Position numbers and translations under genes: made by a program. A model generated the notes under the pieces. The model did no database searches. It saw only the letters and a list, made by a program, of their open reading frames with translations, and was not told where the DNA came from. From positions 1-9,463 of the forward strand of contig QEUW01000318.1 in the NCBI GenBank assembly GCA_003577005.1: a DNA stretch of 9,463 nucleotides, written 5' to 3'. The stretch is from Chloroflexota bacterium. GTDB taxonomy: Bacteria; Chloroflexota; Anaerolineae; Caldilineales; Caldilineaceae. Positions 1-6,260 of this stretch are shown here, one piece after another (the stretch's first letter is position 1; each line of letters starts with the position of its first letter).

Positions 1-518
1 TCAAGTCCCAACGCCGTTGTATAGAAACGGGAGATCGCCTCGATGTCCTGGTAGTAGAGCCAGAGAACCGTGGCGGTGATGCCCAATTGTGCCGGTCGCG
101 GTGTTGCGCCGTGGGTTGGGTAAGTCGGCGAAAGCCTCGCCAGCCGGGGCATCAGTTGGGCGTTTTCAGGGTGGGTGTTAAAACGCTCGAACTCCAAAAA
201 ATAGCCCTCTGGGTCCACCACTACAAATCCATCGTGCGCCTGGCCGGGCGTGATCTCTAACGCTCGGTGGATGGTCACCCCCTGTTGGGTCAAATACTCG
301 TACCACGCTTCGACCTCCTCGCTCACCAGCGCCAGCGTGACCGTCTTGGGTTCTTCGGCGCTGTGCATGCCCTTGGTTGCATCCACCAGCGTGAGGAATG
401 ACGATTGCGCAAGCTGTACGATTTTGGCGAATCCGTAATCCGCAACCACCGTAGCGCCGATGATCTAGTAAAAGAAGGCATTGTTGGCTTGAAACGGGGC
501 ACTGAATGAAGATGCCAT
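1..518 (-). pseudogene. Two-domain VOC (glyoxalase/bleomycin-resistance fold) gene, interrupted by an in-frame TAG; 3' part outside window
   Basis: Reading leftward from ATG 518, preceded by GAGG at 527-524 with 5-nt spacing, the frame gives 17 codons ending NNAFFY. It then meets TAG at 467-465 and stays open to the window edge. Downstream of the stop the protein is a typical VOC domain: strands such as FAKIVQL and FLTLVDA, then DGFVVVDPEGYFLEFERF with the usual metal-ligand-type glutamate near its end. A second VOC unit begins before the edge (LWLYYQDIEAISRFYTTALG). Aligned with that second unit, the first lacks the opening helix: FFY is joined by the stop straight to IIG. About 11-12 codons are therefore missing, and the TAG could be a hybrid of a TAY tyrosine codon and a following GAG. 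VOC proteins include dioxygenases, isomerases and resistance proteins; no substrate can be assigned. Either the gene is broken, translation restarts inside it, or the sequence has an error. The VOC assignment is firm; the pseudogene status is inferred. Confidence 0.75.
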
Positions 519-578
519 GCGAACCTCAAGGGTGCTGTTGAAACTGTCGGAAGATGGTTGGAAAATGGGAGCTAGACC

Positions 579-609
579 GGTGCGTTGCTCCTGAAAGGAG
601 CGATGCACC
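579..609 (+). repeat. Palindromic repeat unit 1 (hairpin strongest on the plus strand)
   Basis: The arms GGTGCGTTGCTCC and GGAGCGATGCACC form a 13-bp stem with a TGAAA loop. Two pairs are G-U wobbles on the plus strand; on the minus strand they become A-C mismatches, so the structure is strand-asymmetric. The outer 10 nt at each end are identical to unit 2 read on the opposite strand. Confidence 0.75.
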
Positions 610-631
610 TCCGTGTTGCCCGAGAACATCA

Positions 632-662
632 GGTGCATCGCACACTACGTGTGCAACGCACC
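632..662 (-). repeat. Palindromic repeat unit 2, opposite orientation (hairpin strongest on the minus strand)
   Basis: Read on the minus strand, this unit begins GGTGCGTTGC and ends GCGATGCACC, as unit 1 does on the plus strand, and has the same total length of 31 nt. Its centre differs (CACAC-GTA-GTGTG), yet it still pairs, giving a 14-bp stem with a 3-nt loop and the same two wobble positions. The centre therefore changed while complementarity was kept. Confidence 0.75.
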
Positions 663-681
663 ACTCCCATCATCAGCCTTT

Positions 682-1740
682 TCAAACAACTTCTTCATGG
701 TGATACGGGGGACGCGACAACAGATCGAGGACCGTCTGCGCATCCATCCCCTTGGTTTTGGGAAAAAGCCCACCTAGTCGCCACGGGAAGGTCTGGTAGA
801 GCCAGAGATTGTAGCGGTTGACATAGGTATGCAGGGCGCGGATAAAGCGGTCAAAATCGTGGTGAACCTCGATCTGGTCAATGGTGCGGTCGACCGCGGC
901 CAGGGTCGCCCCCAGTTGCGGCAGACCAAAGTAGCCGACCACCCCCAGCATGACCGCCAGCATCTCGTGAACCAACCGTTGCAGATGGGCCACAGTAAAG
1001 GTTGGGTCTCCGGCCAGCCGCACCAGGGCCGCCAGGTCCACAATGGCCAGGCTGCGCACCAGCCCGGTCACCATCACCCAGGGCGAAAAGTATTGTCCGT
1101 AGACACCCGCATCACTGGTCTGAACGCCCAGTCGCAAGGCCAGCACATCCTCCGGCTCATTGACCCAGATGGCGCCGGTTTCTGCTTCGATGTAACGCAA
1201 CAAGTCCGGCCAGGCCATTGTGAGCGGTAGTTCGACAGCCGCCCGATGTGGCGCTGCCAGTTGCGCCAGGTCTAGCGGCGTCGGTGGCTCGTCCACACGC
1301 TCGACGACGAGGAGCAGGTCGGTCCGCCCGGCCTGAAAAGCGGCCCACACCTGTTGGCCGAGCACAGGCAGCTTGGCCACGTCATCCGGTGCGACTTGAC
1401 CGATGGGCCAGGCCGGCACGGGTTCGCTCATGGGGCCGTAGTTGAGCGCAAGATACTGGAAGTATGGCTCGAAATTGACCCGCCCCGGTTGCTGCTCGTT
1501 CATCGGCTCGGTGTAGGCGCGGTCGGGGTCGGCCAGGCTCAACCGGGTGGGGGCGTAGATCTGTTGGCCGGCCACCATGGCGTGGCTCTGGGTGCTCAAC
1601 AAGGGTAGCTGCTGCCAGAGCGCATAGGTCAACTCTGGATTGTGATCATCCAGCAACCCCACCTGCACTGCGACATCAAGTTGCGGCCAGCGGAAACGAA
1701 CGGAGTGCGCCATAGCTGGAGTATACTTCAGGCCGTCCAT
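682..1740 (-). CDS. Cyclophilin-like-fold protein with a helical C-terminal domain (DUF3830-like; possible cucumopine-synthase relative)
   Basis: This is a 352-aa cytosolic protein with no signal peptide. Residues about 12-145 read like the cyclophilin-like DUF3830 group: strand VRFRWPQLDVAVQVGLL, helix PELTYALWQQLP, then HAMVAGQQIYAPTRL. The second half (about 170-345) is rich in predicted helices and contains no motif I know. A cyclophilin-like domain followed by a helical bundle is the architecture described for cucumopine synthase, which condenses histidine with 2-oxoglutarate. I recall that fold but cannot confirm homology, so this is a hypothesis rather than a function. The ORF begins 12 nt after the stop of the DUF1684 gene and lies in the same frame. 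Neither ATG 1740 nor the alternative ATG 1713 (MAHSVRFRW) has a good ribosome binding site; the nearest AGGAG is 20 nt upstream of 1740. Translational coupling is therefore likely. The true start is uncertain. Confidence 0.75.
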   Translation of the reverse strand: MDGLKYTPAMAHSVRFRWPQLDVAVQVGLLDDHNPELTYALWQQLPLLSTQSHAMVAGQQIYAPTRLSLADPDRAYTEPMNEQQPGRVNFEPYFQYLALNYGPMSEPVPAWPIGQVAPDDVAKLPVLGQQVWAAFQAGRTDLLLVVERVDEPPTPLDLAQLAAPHRAAVELPLTMAWPDLLRYIEAETGAIWVNEPEDVLALRLGVQTSDAGVYGQYFSPWVMVTGLVRSLAIVDLAALVRLAGDPTFTVAHLQRLVHEMLAVMLGVVGYFGLPQLGATLAAVDRTIDQIEVHHDFDRFIRALHTYVNRYNLWLYQTFPWRLGGLFPKTKGMDAQTVLDLLSRPPYHHEEVV

Positions 1741-1752
1741 TCGTGCAATCGT

Positions 1753-2592
1753 TCAAATTTCTCCTGCCGCGGGGAAGCGCATCTCGCCGGCCTCGATACG
1801 CACGGGCAGCCGGTTCTGCGCGGGCGGCAGCGGACAGGTGGCGTAATCGGTGTAGGCGCAATAGGGGTTTGTTGCCAGGTTGAAGTCGAGGATGGCAATT
1901 CCCCCAGCCGGCGGCTCTGCATAGAGAAAGCGTCCAGCCCCATAGGTGGTATCATCGTTGGTAAGGTCGCGGAAGTTGAAAAAGAGCCTGTCGCCGCGGG
2001 CTTCGGCTTCCAACCGGCACTCTTGCCCCTGCCAGATAAAGTGTACGTAGCCGGGAGAAGGGCGCAACGTTTCATCACCAAGCACATCTGCAATTGGCAA
2101 CAGACGCGGCGGGTCATAAGCTACGAACTGCGCCGTGATCCGGTACTCTGGGTGGATGGGATACCAACGCAACCGGGTAAACGCCTGGCGCACCGGGCTG
2201 GCCTTGTCCCACAGACGGATGCCAAAGCGTTGCCCGCGCTGGAGGAGCACCATCGTCAGGTCGCCCAACTCGATAAAGTCGGGCTCGCCAGTGCTGTCGG
2301 GTTTCATCACCAGGTGGGTGACAGTCTGGCCGTTGTGGGTGATCGATACGCCCGGCGCTACGGCCAGTGTCGTCTGCTCATCCTCAAGATAAAAGGAGCC
2401 GGCGCGAGCGGGTGTCTCGTCACCCGGTAGCACGATATCGTTTTCCGGCGACTGCCCAAAGCGATTTTCCCCTGGTTGTAACCAGTAGAGACCCGCCAGG
2501 GTTAGCCAACTCCGGTCTTCGAGCAACATCTCTTCACGACGGCGGCGCTCAGCCAGGATCGACTCTTCATATGCGTCCATTGCTCCAGCCAT
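1753..2592 (-). CDS. DUF1684 domain-containing protein
   Basis: This 279-aa protein matches DUF1684 over nearly its whole length. Family hallmarks are WLTLAGLYWL followed by GENRFGQSPENDIVLP near the N-terminus, then RDLTNDDTTYGAGRFLY at about residues 208-224, and CAYTDYATCPLPPAQNRLPV near the C-terminus, with two cysteines spaced as usual. The family is common in bacteria and has no established biochemical role. There is no signal peptide, and a charged helix (AERRRREEM) precedes the conserved core. I chose ATG 2592 because AAGGA at 2601-2597 sits 4 nt upstream. The in-frame ATG at 2619 has no such site, and ATG 2580 is a third option. The gene appears to lead a minus-strand operon with the cyclophilin-fold gene, driven by the TATAAT promoter at 2727-2757. 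The family call is secure; its function is unknown. Confidence 0.85.
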   Translation of the reverse strand: MAGAMDAYEESILAERRRREEMLLEDRSWLTLAGLYWLQPGENRFGQSPENDIVLPGDETPARAGSFYLEDEQTTLAVAPGVSITHNGQTVTHLVMKPDSTGEPDFIELGDLTMVLLQRGQRFGIRLWDKASPVRQAFTRLRWYPIHPEYRITAQFVAYDPPRLLPIADVLGDETLRPSPGYVHFIWQGQECRLEAEARGDRLFFNFRDLTNDDTTYGAGRFLYAEPPAGGIAILDFNLATNPYCAYTDYATCPLPPAQNRLPVRIEAGEMRFPAAGEI

Positions 2593-2596
2593 ACCT

Positions 2597-2601
2597 TCCT
2601 T
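2597..2601 (-). promoter_or_regulatory. Ribosome binding site that selects the DUF1684 start
   Basis: AAGGA on the minus strand lies 4 nt before ATG 2592. The longer in-frame start at 2619 has no purine-rich site upstream, so this element favours the shorter protein. Confidence 0.5.
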
Positions 2602-2726
2602 GAGTCCAATCGTAAACATTTTCGGTTAGAGTTACCTAGTTGGAAGCGCCGCCATCCTGATGGCTACCGGCAAGCAGGAACCCTTTCGGCGCAGCGTTCC
2701 CAGGAAACTGTGTGATTCCTGTTTGT

Positions 2727-2757
2727 ATTATAGCGACAGGCGACAGAAAGGTTGCAA
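2727..2757 (-). promoter_or_regulatory. Sigma70-like promoter for the DUF1684 operon
   Basis: On the minus strand a perfect TATAAT lies at 2732-2727. TTGCAA at 2757-2752 could serve as the -35 box (four of six consensus bases), though the 19-nt spacer is a little long. Transcription would begin near 2720, leaving a leader of roughly 125 nt before ATG 2592. Confidence 0.5.
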
Positions 2758-3014
2758 ACAGATTTCCTCTATATTCCTTGTGCCCTTTGGGGTGGCAAGT
2801 CAGCCAGACTTTTATGAGTAACGCCCCTACACACTCATCTGTACATCTACTTGTGTCACTCTGTGCCACCATGCCGGAGCTATCTTGCGCTTTAATCTTG
2901 ATCGGTTGCAGCCGAGTATGGCATGGAGGATAGGATAGCACTTTTCCTGCGGCGCCTGCCAGCATTCTAGAGCAGGGTCGCGGGGCTTGGCCGAGCACAG
3001 TTTACCAATGGTTG

Positions 3015-3021
3015 AAGGAGG
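3015..3021 (+). promoter_or_regulatory. Strong ribosome binding site for the secreted beta-sandwich protein
   Basis: AAGGAGG lies 6 nt before ATG 3028, a near-ideal Shine-Dalgarno sequence that fixes this start. Confidence 0.75.
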
Positions 3022-3027
3022 CTCTGA

Positions 3028-3681
3028 ATGGGATTCGATATCTGGACACGCACCGACAACTGGCAGCGCTTGATGATGGCTGTGCTCGTTGGCGCGCTAT
3101 GGGTCGCGCTCGGCGACATTATATGGGCGGGCCATCTAGCACAAACGGTGCCGCTGATACACAATTCGGGGTTTGAAGAGGAAGATTTCATGCACTGGCA
3201 GGCGCTGGGCGCACCGGTGCTTGATGACGAAATCCGGCACGCGGGCAGTTGGGCCGTCCGCATGGGGGAGCGAGAGCGCGCTGAGGATTGTGTAACTCAG
3301 TTGGTGGCTATCCCGGCAGAAACGACCGGGATGCGCCTTGAGTTCTGGCTCAAGCTGGAGACGAGCGAGGTGAATCCCGGCTATGACCGCTTCTACGTTG
3401 GGCTATGGAACACAGCCACCGCCGACCCGCCCTATCTGTTACACGAATGGGATCTTGCCCGCACCGGCGCATTGGACTGGTCTGGGCAGACACTAACGCT
3501 ACCGGAGAGCCAGGTACACGCCGCACGCGGCCAGACCGTATCACTCGAACTCTGCGTGCAGATGAGCGCCCCACGTCCCAGCCGCGCCTGGATCGATGAT
3601 GTCCAGCTCTTGGCTACGCTAGAGGGAGCACCTCCCGCAATGATCTATCTGCCGTTCATAAATGGACCGGAGGTGCGCTAA
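3028..3681 (+). CDS. Exported protein with a carbohydrate-binding-like (jelly-roll) domain and C-terminal YLP tail
   Basis: The 217-aa product starts with a short charged segment and a hydrophobic stretch at residues 15-34 (LMMAVLVGALWVALGDIIWA), acting as a signal peptide or membrane anchor. Residues about 42-196 have the pattern of a CBM4/9-like galactose-binding sandwich: LIHNSGFE at the first strand, HAGSWAVRMG, then CVTQLVAIPA, MRLEFWLKLE, FYVGLWN, and a closing AWIDDVQLL. Such modules bind sugars or serve as structural appendages. No catalytic residues are visible and the ligand is unknown. The chain ends in PPAMIYLPFINGPEVR; short YLP-containing tails are, to my knowledge, frequent on exported Chloroflexota proteins and may be a sorting or anchoring signal. 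The gene stands alone, convergent with the serine hydrolase. The fold assignment rests on pattern only. It might equally be called a hypothetical secreted protein. Confidence 0.7.
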   Translation: MGFDIWTRTDNWQRLMMAVLVGALWVALGDIIWAGHLAQTVPLIHNSGFEEEDFMHWQALGAPVLDDEIRHAGSWAVRMGERERAEDCVTQLVAIPAETTGMRLEFWLKLETSEVNPGYDRFYVGLWNTATADPPYLLHEWDLARTGALDWSGQTLTLPESQVHAARGQTVSLELCVQMSAPRPSRAWIDDVQLLATLEGAPPAMIYLPFINGPEVR

Positions 3682-3696
3682 CAGACGACGGCGCTA

Positions 3697-3728
3697 GAGG
3701 GGTACGTATGTAAGCGTGCGCACCCCTC
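3697..3728. terminator. Possible bidirectional terminator hairpin between convergent genes
   Basis: GAGGGGT at 3697-3703 is complementary to ACCCCTC at 3722-3728, closing an 18-nt interior. It lies just beyond the stop of the plus-strand gene and faces the end of the serine hydrolase gene. Neither side has a clear T-run, so a classical intrinsic terminator is not proven. Confidence 0.35.
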
Positions 3729-3744
3729 ATCTATCACCCTCTTT

Positions 3745-3759
3745 GGTTACGGCGTAACC
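3745..3759. terminator. Small perfect hairpin in the convergent gap
   Basis: GGTTAC-GGC-GTAACC is a perfect 6-bp stem with a 3-nt loop, 57 nt beyond the stop codon of the serine hydrolase gene. No T-tract follows on either strand. A role in transcript ends is plausible but weakly supported. Confidence 0.3.
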
Positions 3760-3815
3760 TTGCCAGCCAGACCCCTGCCGCACCGCTGGAAGAACTTATA
3801 TCATGCTGTACCGGG

Positions 3816-5933
3816 TCAATCCAACAACATTGCAGACCGGTTATAAAACACTGAATCATCGGTCGCCCACCGGAGACGCTCAAAACGATATTCGTTGACG
3901 CCCATTCCCAAAATGATGATGGAGTCCCCGTGCTCGTTTACTTCCAGCCGAACGGGTAGGCCCACCATCGGCGGGTTGAAGACGACGTATTGATCCGCCT
4001 CACCTGCTTTGTTCAATCGCAATCGCACATCGCCGACAGCAGTGCCGGCTTTCAAAAGCAACGTGTCGCCCCAGAGCCGGATCTCGATTGCCCCTAAGAT
4101 CTCATTGCTGTAATAGCCCTGGTAAGGTGCAACCTGCGCTGAATCTACTTTGCGGATCACTTTATCTGGGTCGGCCAACTGCTGGCGGAGCATCTCATAC
4201 CGGTAAGTTGCATACGAGTCGTACTGGTGCGCCTGTTGAAAAACCAGCTCCAACAGGCGAAAACGGATGGCTTCTGTAAAAAAGTTGGCGCCATGTACAT
4301 TGGTCAGCACGCTGATACCCAGCTTTGCCTCTGGCAAAAAGGCCAACTCTGACGTGAAGCCGACCGTATTCCCTGCATGGTGGAGCATAGGCTGGCCCTT
4401 GTATTGGTCCACAAACCAGCCGAGACCGTAGCTCGCCTTCGCCGAGACGGCCACATGGGGTTTCCAGGTCTCGGCCAGTTCCTCGGCAGAGACGACCCGG
4501 ACGCCGTTCGATGCAATGCCCCCCTGTAGTTCAGTGATCAGATAGAGCGCCAGATCGAGGACGTTTGACCAGACGCCGCCTGCCGGCGCAACCGGTGTGA
4601 CGATCTGCTCGACCTGGAGTGGCAGCGCACTGGGGATCAACGCCAGATTGATGCTATGTGGATGCGCATGATTAGCGCTAGTCTCGATTTCTGCAAATGA
4701 GAAGGTTGTACTTTCCATCCCGATGGGACCAAAGACGCGCTGCTGCATTTCGCTCACATAGTGGTCGTAGAGATGGTGATTGTTGCCGCTCGCAGCAACT
4801 GCAGCCACGTAGCCGCCGGCCGCAACCATCTGATTGCTATATTGAAAGGTCTCGCCAGGATCAGTAAACAGTGGATAGTCCCTGAGAGAATCGATTACAT
4901 CCTCGGCGTTCAGTTGGTGTCCCAAGAAGAACAGCTCGAAGTCGCGCTGCGGAACACCCGTACAAGAGCAGACCAGGTCGCGCACGGTGAGCCGCCGCGT
5001 GATCTCCGGCTCGGCCAGGGCAAATGTCGGCAAAACATCGGTGACAGGAGTGTCCCATGTCATCAAGCCCTCATCCACCATACTAGCCATCATCATGGTG
5101 GTCATCGTCTTGGATGTCGAGCCGATCAGCATCAAGGTCTCAGGCGTCACCGGCTCATCATGCCCCAGATGACGGACACCAAAGCCTTTGGCATAGACGA
5201 GTTGATTATCTTGCACGATCGCCACAGCCACACCTGGAATTTTGAAACGATCCATGGCATCGACGATGTATCGCTCTAGCTCCGCCGTGATCTGCTCATC
5301 CACCGCCAGTGGCTCTACCCCGGTCAGATCAGGATCGACCATCGCATGAATGGTGAATCCAGACTGGATCACCCGGACCTGTGCGGCGCGCTGCTGAAAC
5401 GCCATCAGGTCAGCCCGGAGCAGCCCCACGTAGACGATGTCCCGATATAACTGGCCAAGACCCATCACAATCTCCTCACGGTGATCTCCTGTATCATAGG
5501 TGATTGAGAGGATCTGCTCAAGATCGTTTAGAGAAGGAACTTCGCTCACCTGCTCCGGCTGGAGTGAAAAATCCGGTTCGACAAGCTTCCATGCTTGCGC
5601 GATCGCCGCTTTCACATGCTGTCTGGGCATAGTCACAAGATGGATGTTGATCTTGCGCTCTGGGCTGGACAGCGTGACATAGTCGCCCATCACTGTCGCT
5701 GTCCAGTGGCTAGGCACCGGTACGCTAAATAGCCCACCCGGATCGTGGTAGAGACGGTCCGTCTTTTCCGGTTGATCAACCTGAGGTGCCCCTTCTGACG
5801 TTTGGTGAGCCGTTATCGGTATAGCAGGCGTGGTGGCCTGAGGTTTAGTCGAGAAGGAAGACGCAGTGACCGGTCGGGCGCTGAGGATCAAGGTGAGTAC
5901 GGTCGTACAGACGAAACTGAATGCTCCTTTCAT
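3816..5933 (-). CDS. Exported serine hydrolase, class C beta-lactamase / penicillin-binding superfamily
   Basis: This is a 705-aa exported protein. Residues 1-24 form a signal peptide with likely cleavage after VTA. Residues about 60-195 form an extra N-terminal alpha/beta domain (DPGGLFSVPVPSHW...), reminiscent of PsbP/DcrB-like folds. The catalytic domain (about 212-565) carries all three motifs: S272-T-S-K275 with the nucleophile and its lysine, Y365-S-N367, and H519-A-G521 in place of KTG. A beta-rich tail (about 600-690) resembles the C-terminal lipocalin-like domains of this group. Members are D-amino-acid peptidases, esterases or beta-lactamases; the HAG variant and appended domains favour a peptidase or esterase over antibiotic resistance, but the substrate is unknown. 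AGGAG at 5947-5943, 9 nt from ATG 5933, supports the start. A Cys-Ser-Cys (322-324) replaces the usual His-Thr-Ser-like stretch after RDL. Family call secure, activity not. Confidence 0.88.
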   Translation of the reverse strand: MKGAFSFVCTTVLTLILSARPVTASSFSTKPQATTPAIPITAHQTSEGAPQVDQPEKTDRLYHDPGGLFSVPVPSHWTATVMGDYVTLSSPERKINIHLVTMPRQHVKAAIAQAWKLVEPDFSLQPEQVSEVPSLNDLEQILSITYDTGDHREEIVMGLGQLYRDIVYVGLLRADLMAFQQRAAQVRVIQSGFTIHAMVDPDLTGVEPLAVDEQITAELERYIVDAMDRFKIPGVAVAIVQDNQLVYAKGFGVRHLGHDEPVTPETLMLIGSTSKTMTTMMMASMVDEGLMTWDTPVTDVLPTFALAEPEITRRLTVRDLVCSCTGVPQRDFELFFLGHQLNAEDVIDSLRDYPLFTDPGETFQYSNQMVAAGGYVAAVAASGNNHHLYDHYVSEMQQRVFGPIGMESTTFSFAEIETSANHAHPHSINLALIPSALPLQVEQIVTPVAPAGGVWSNVLDLALYLITELQGGIASNGVRVVSAEELAETWKPHVAVSAKASYGLGWFVDQYKGQPMLHHAGNTVGFTSELAFLPEAKLGISVLTNVHGANFFTEAIRFRLLELVFQQAHQYDSYATYRYEMLRQQLADPDKVIRKVDSAQVAPYQGYYSNEILGAIEIRLWGDTLLLKAGTAVGDVRLRLNKAGEADQYVVFNPPMVGLPVRLEVNEHGDSIIILGMGVNEYRFERLRWATDDSVFYNRSAMLLD

Positions 5934-5984
5934 CGGGCTTTGCTCCTACAAATCGCAACACACATTTGTTGGGGAGCTATTGGT

Positions 5985-6010
5985 CCTGTGCTACCTGGCG
6001 CCTGCACAGG
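5985..6010. repeat. Perfect inverted repeat CCTGTGC/GCACAGG
   Basis: CCTGTGC at 5985-5991 and GCACAGG at 6004-6010 are perfect 7-bp complements separated by 12 nt, about 50 nt upstream of the serine hydrolase start. They could be an operator or a leader hairpin. No regulator family is indicated. Confidence 0.35.
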
Positions 6011-6131
6011 CAGCACGACACCTGATTCTGGTCGAGTGTAGCTACTGAGTCTCGATCAAGGAATAGATCGGGTGACAACAAGTGGATACAGCCCGTGACC
6101 AATTTCATCACTGGATTACACCCTTCCCAAT

Positions 6132-6159
6132 TTGACAGTTGGGCGCAAATATAGATAAA
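6132..6159 (+). promoter_or_regulatory. Sigma70-like promoter for the amylase/pullulanase gene
   Basis: A perfect TTGACA at 6132-6137 is followed after 16 nt by GATAAA at 6154-6159, which keeps the four central bases of TATAAT. Transcription would start near 6166, giving a leader of about 95 nt that contains the operator-like palindrome. Confidence 0.55.
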
Positions 6160-6176
6160 CTGCGTGGATGAGGTCG

Positions 6177-6190
6177 TGCAACCGATTGCA
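6177..6190. promoter_or_regulatory. LacI-family-type operator in the amylase leader
   Basis: The 14-mer TGCAACCGATTGCA fits the LacI/PurR-type pattern GCAA-N-CG-N-TTGC, with a central CG and perfect outer half-sites. It lies about 11 nt after the predicted transcription start, where a bound repressor would block initiation or early elongation. LacI-family regulators commonly control maltodextrin genes, which fits the encoded enzyme. The regulator itself is not in the window. Confidence 0.5.
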
Positions 6191-6248
6191 TCGAGAATGG
6201 CTTCCGCCTCTGTTTTGTGTCGTGCGGCGTTACAATTGAATAGAATGC

Positions 6249-6254
6249 AAGGAG
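6249..6254 (+). promoter_or_regulatory. Ribosome binding site of the amylase/pullulanase gene
   Basis: AAGGAG lies 6 nt before ATG 6261, and the encoded N-terminus is a clean signal peptide; both fix this start. Confidence 0.7.
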
Positions 6255-6260
6255 ATCGCG

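Larger units (their letters stand above)
565..670. repeat. Composite inverted repeat made of two opposed 31-nt palindromic units (REP/BIME-like)
   Basis: Two related 31-nt units face each other across a 22-nt spacer (610-631). The outer arm at 579-588 (GGTGCGTTGC) is perfectly complementary to 653-662, and the inner arm at 600-609 (GCGATGCACC) to 632-641. Symmetry continues outward: ATGGGAG at 565-571 pairs with CTCCCAT at 664-670. The block can thus form either two separate hairpins or one nested long structure. It fills most of the 163-nt gap between the minus-strand cyclophilin-fold gene and the VOC gene. This arrangement resembles bacterial interspersed mosaic elements built from inverted REP units. 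That name is by analogy only; I see no transposase and no further copy in the window. Confidence 0.7.
2620..3027. other. Divergent intergenic control region, no gene recognised
   Basis: This stretch separates the minus-strand DUF1684 gene from the plus-strand secreted-protein gene. Open frames here (2636-2998 minus, 2712-2933 plus) lack ribosome binding sites and family resemblance, so I do not call them. The region holds the TATAAT promoter listed separately. For the plus direction there is only a weak candidate: TTGCAG at 2906-2911, then 17 nt, then GATAGG at 2929-2934. No tRNA or other structured RNA is recognised. Confidence 0.6.
5934..6260. other. Divergent control region between serine hydrolase and amylase genes
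   Basis: No gene is recognised here. Facing right it holds a promoter and an operator-like palindrome, listed separately. Close to the serine hydrolase start, ACAAAT at 5948-5953 and ATTTGT at 5964-5969 form an inverted repeat abutting that gene's ribosome binding site, which could fold in its leader. I find no convincing promoter boxes for the minus direction. Confidence 0.55.

Noticed and set aside
323..529. A 68-codon minus-strand frame as the real gene at the left edge
   Set aside because: It is Arg/Ser/Trp-rich and lies out of frame with the clear VOC sequence on the same strand, so it is a shadow frame.
579..662. CRISPR array
   Set aside because: There are only two repeat units, in opposite orientation and with divergent centres, and no cas genes; a REP/BIME-like pair fits better.
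829..1230. A 133-codon plus-strand open frame
   Set aside because: Antisense to the cyclophilin-fold gene; His/Gln-rich low-information sequence typical of a shadow frame.
1642..2430. A 262-codon plus-strand open frame
   Set aside because: It is antisense to the DUF1684 and cyclophilin-fold genes, which have clear family patterns, and no ribosome binding site or known motif was seen.
2636..2998. A 120-codon minus-strand frame in the divergent gap
   Set aside because: No ribosome binding site or domain pattern, and it overlaps the TATAAT promoter; best explained as non-coding.
4761..5279. A 172-codon plus-strand open frame
   Set aside because: Antisense to the catalytic domain of the serine hydrolase, which contains the intact SxxK and YxN motifs.
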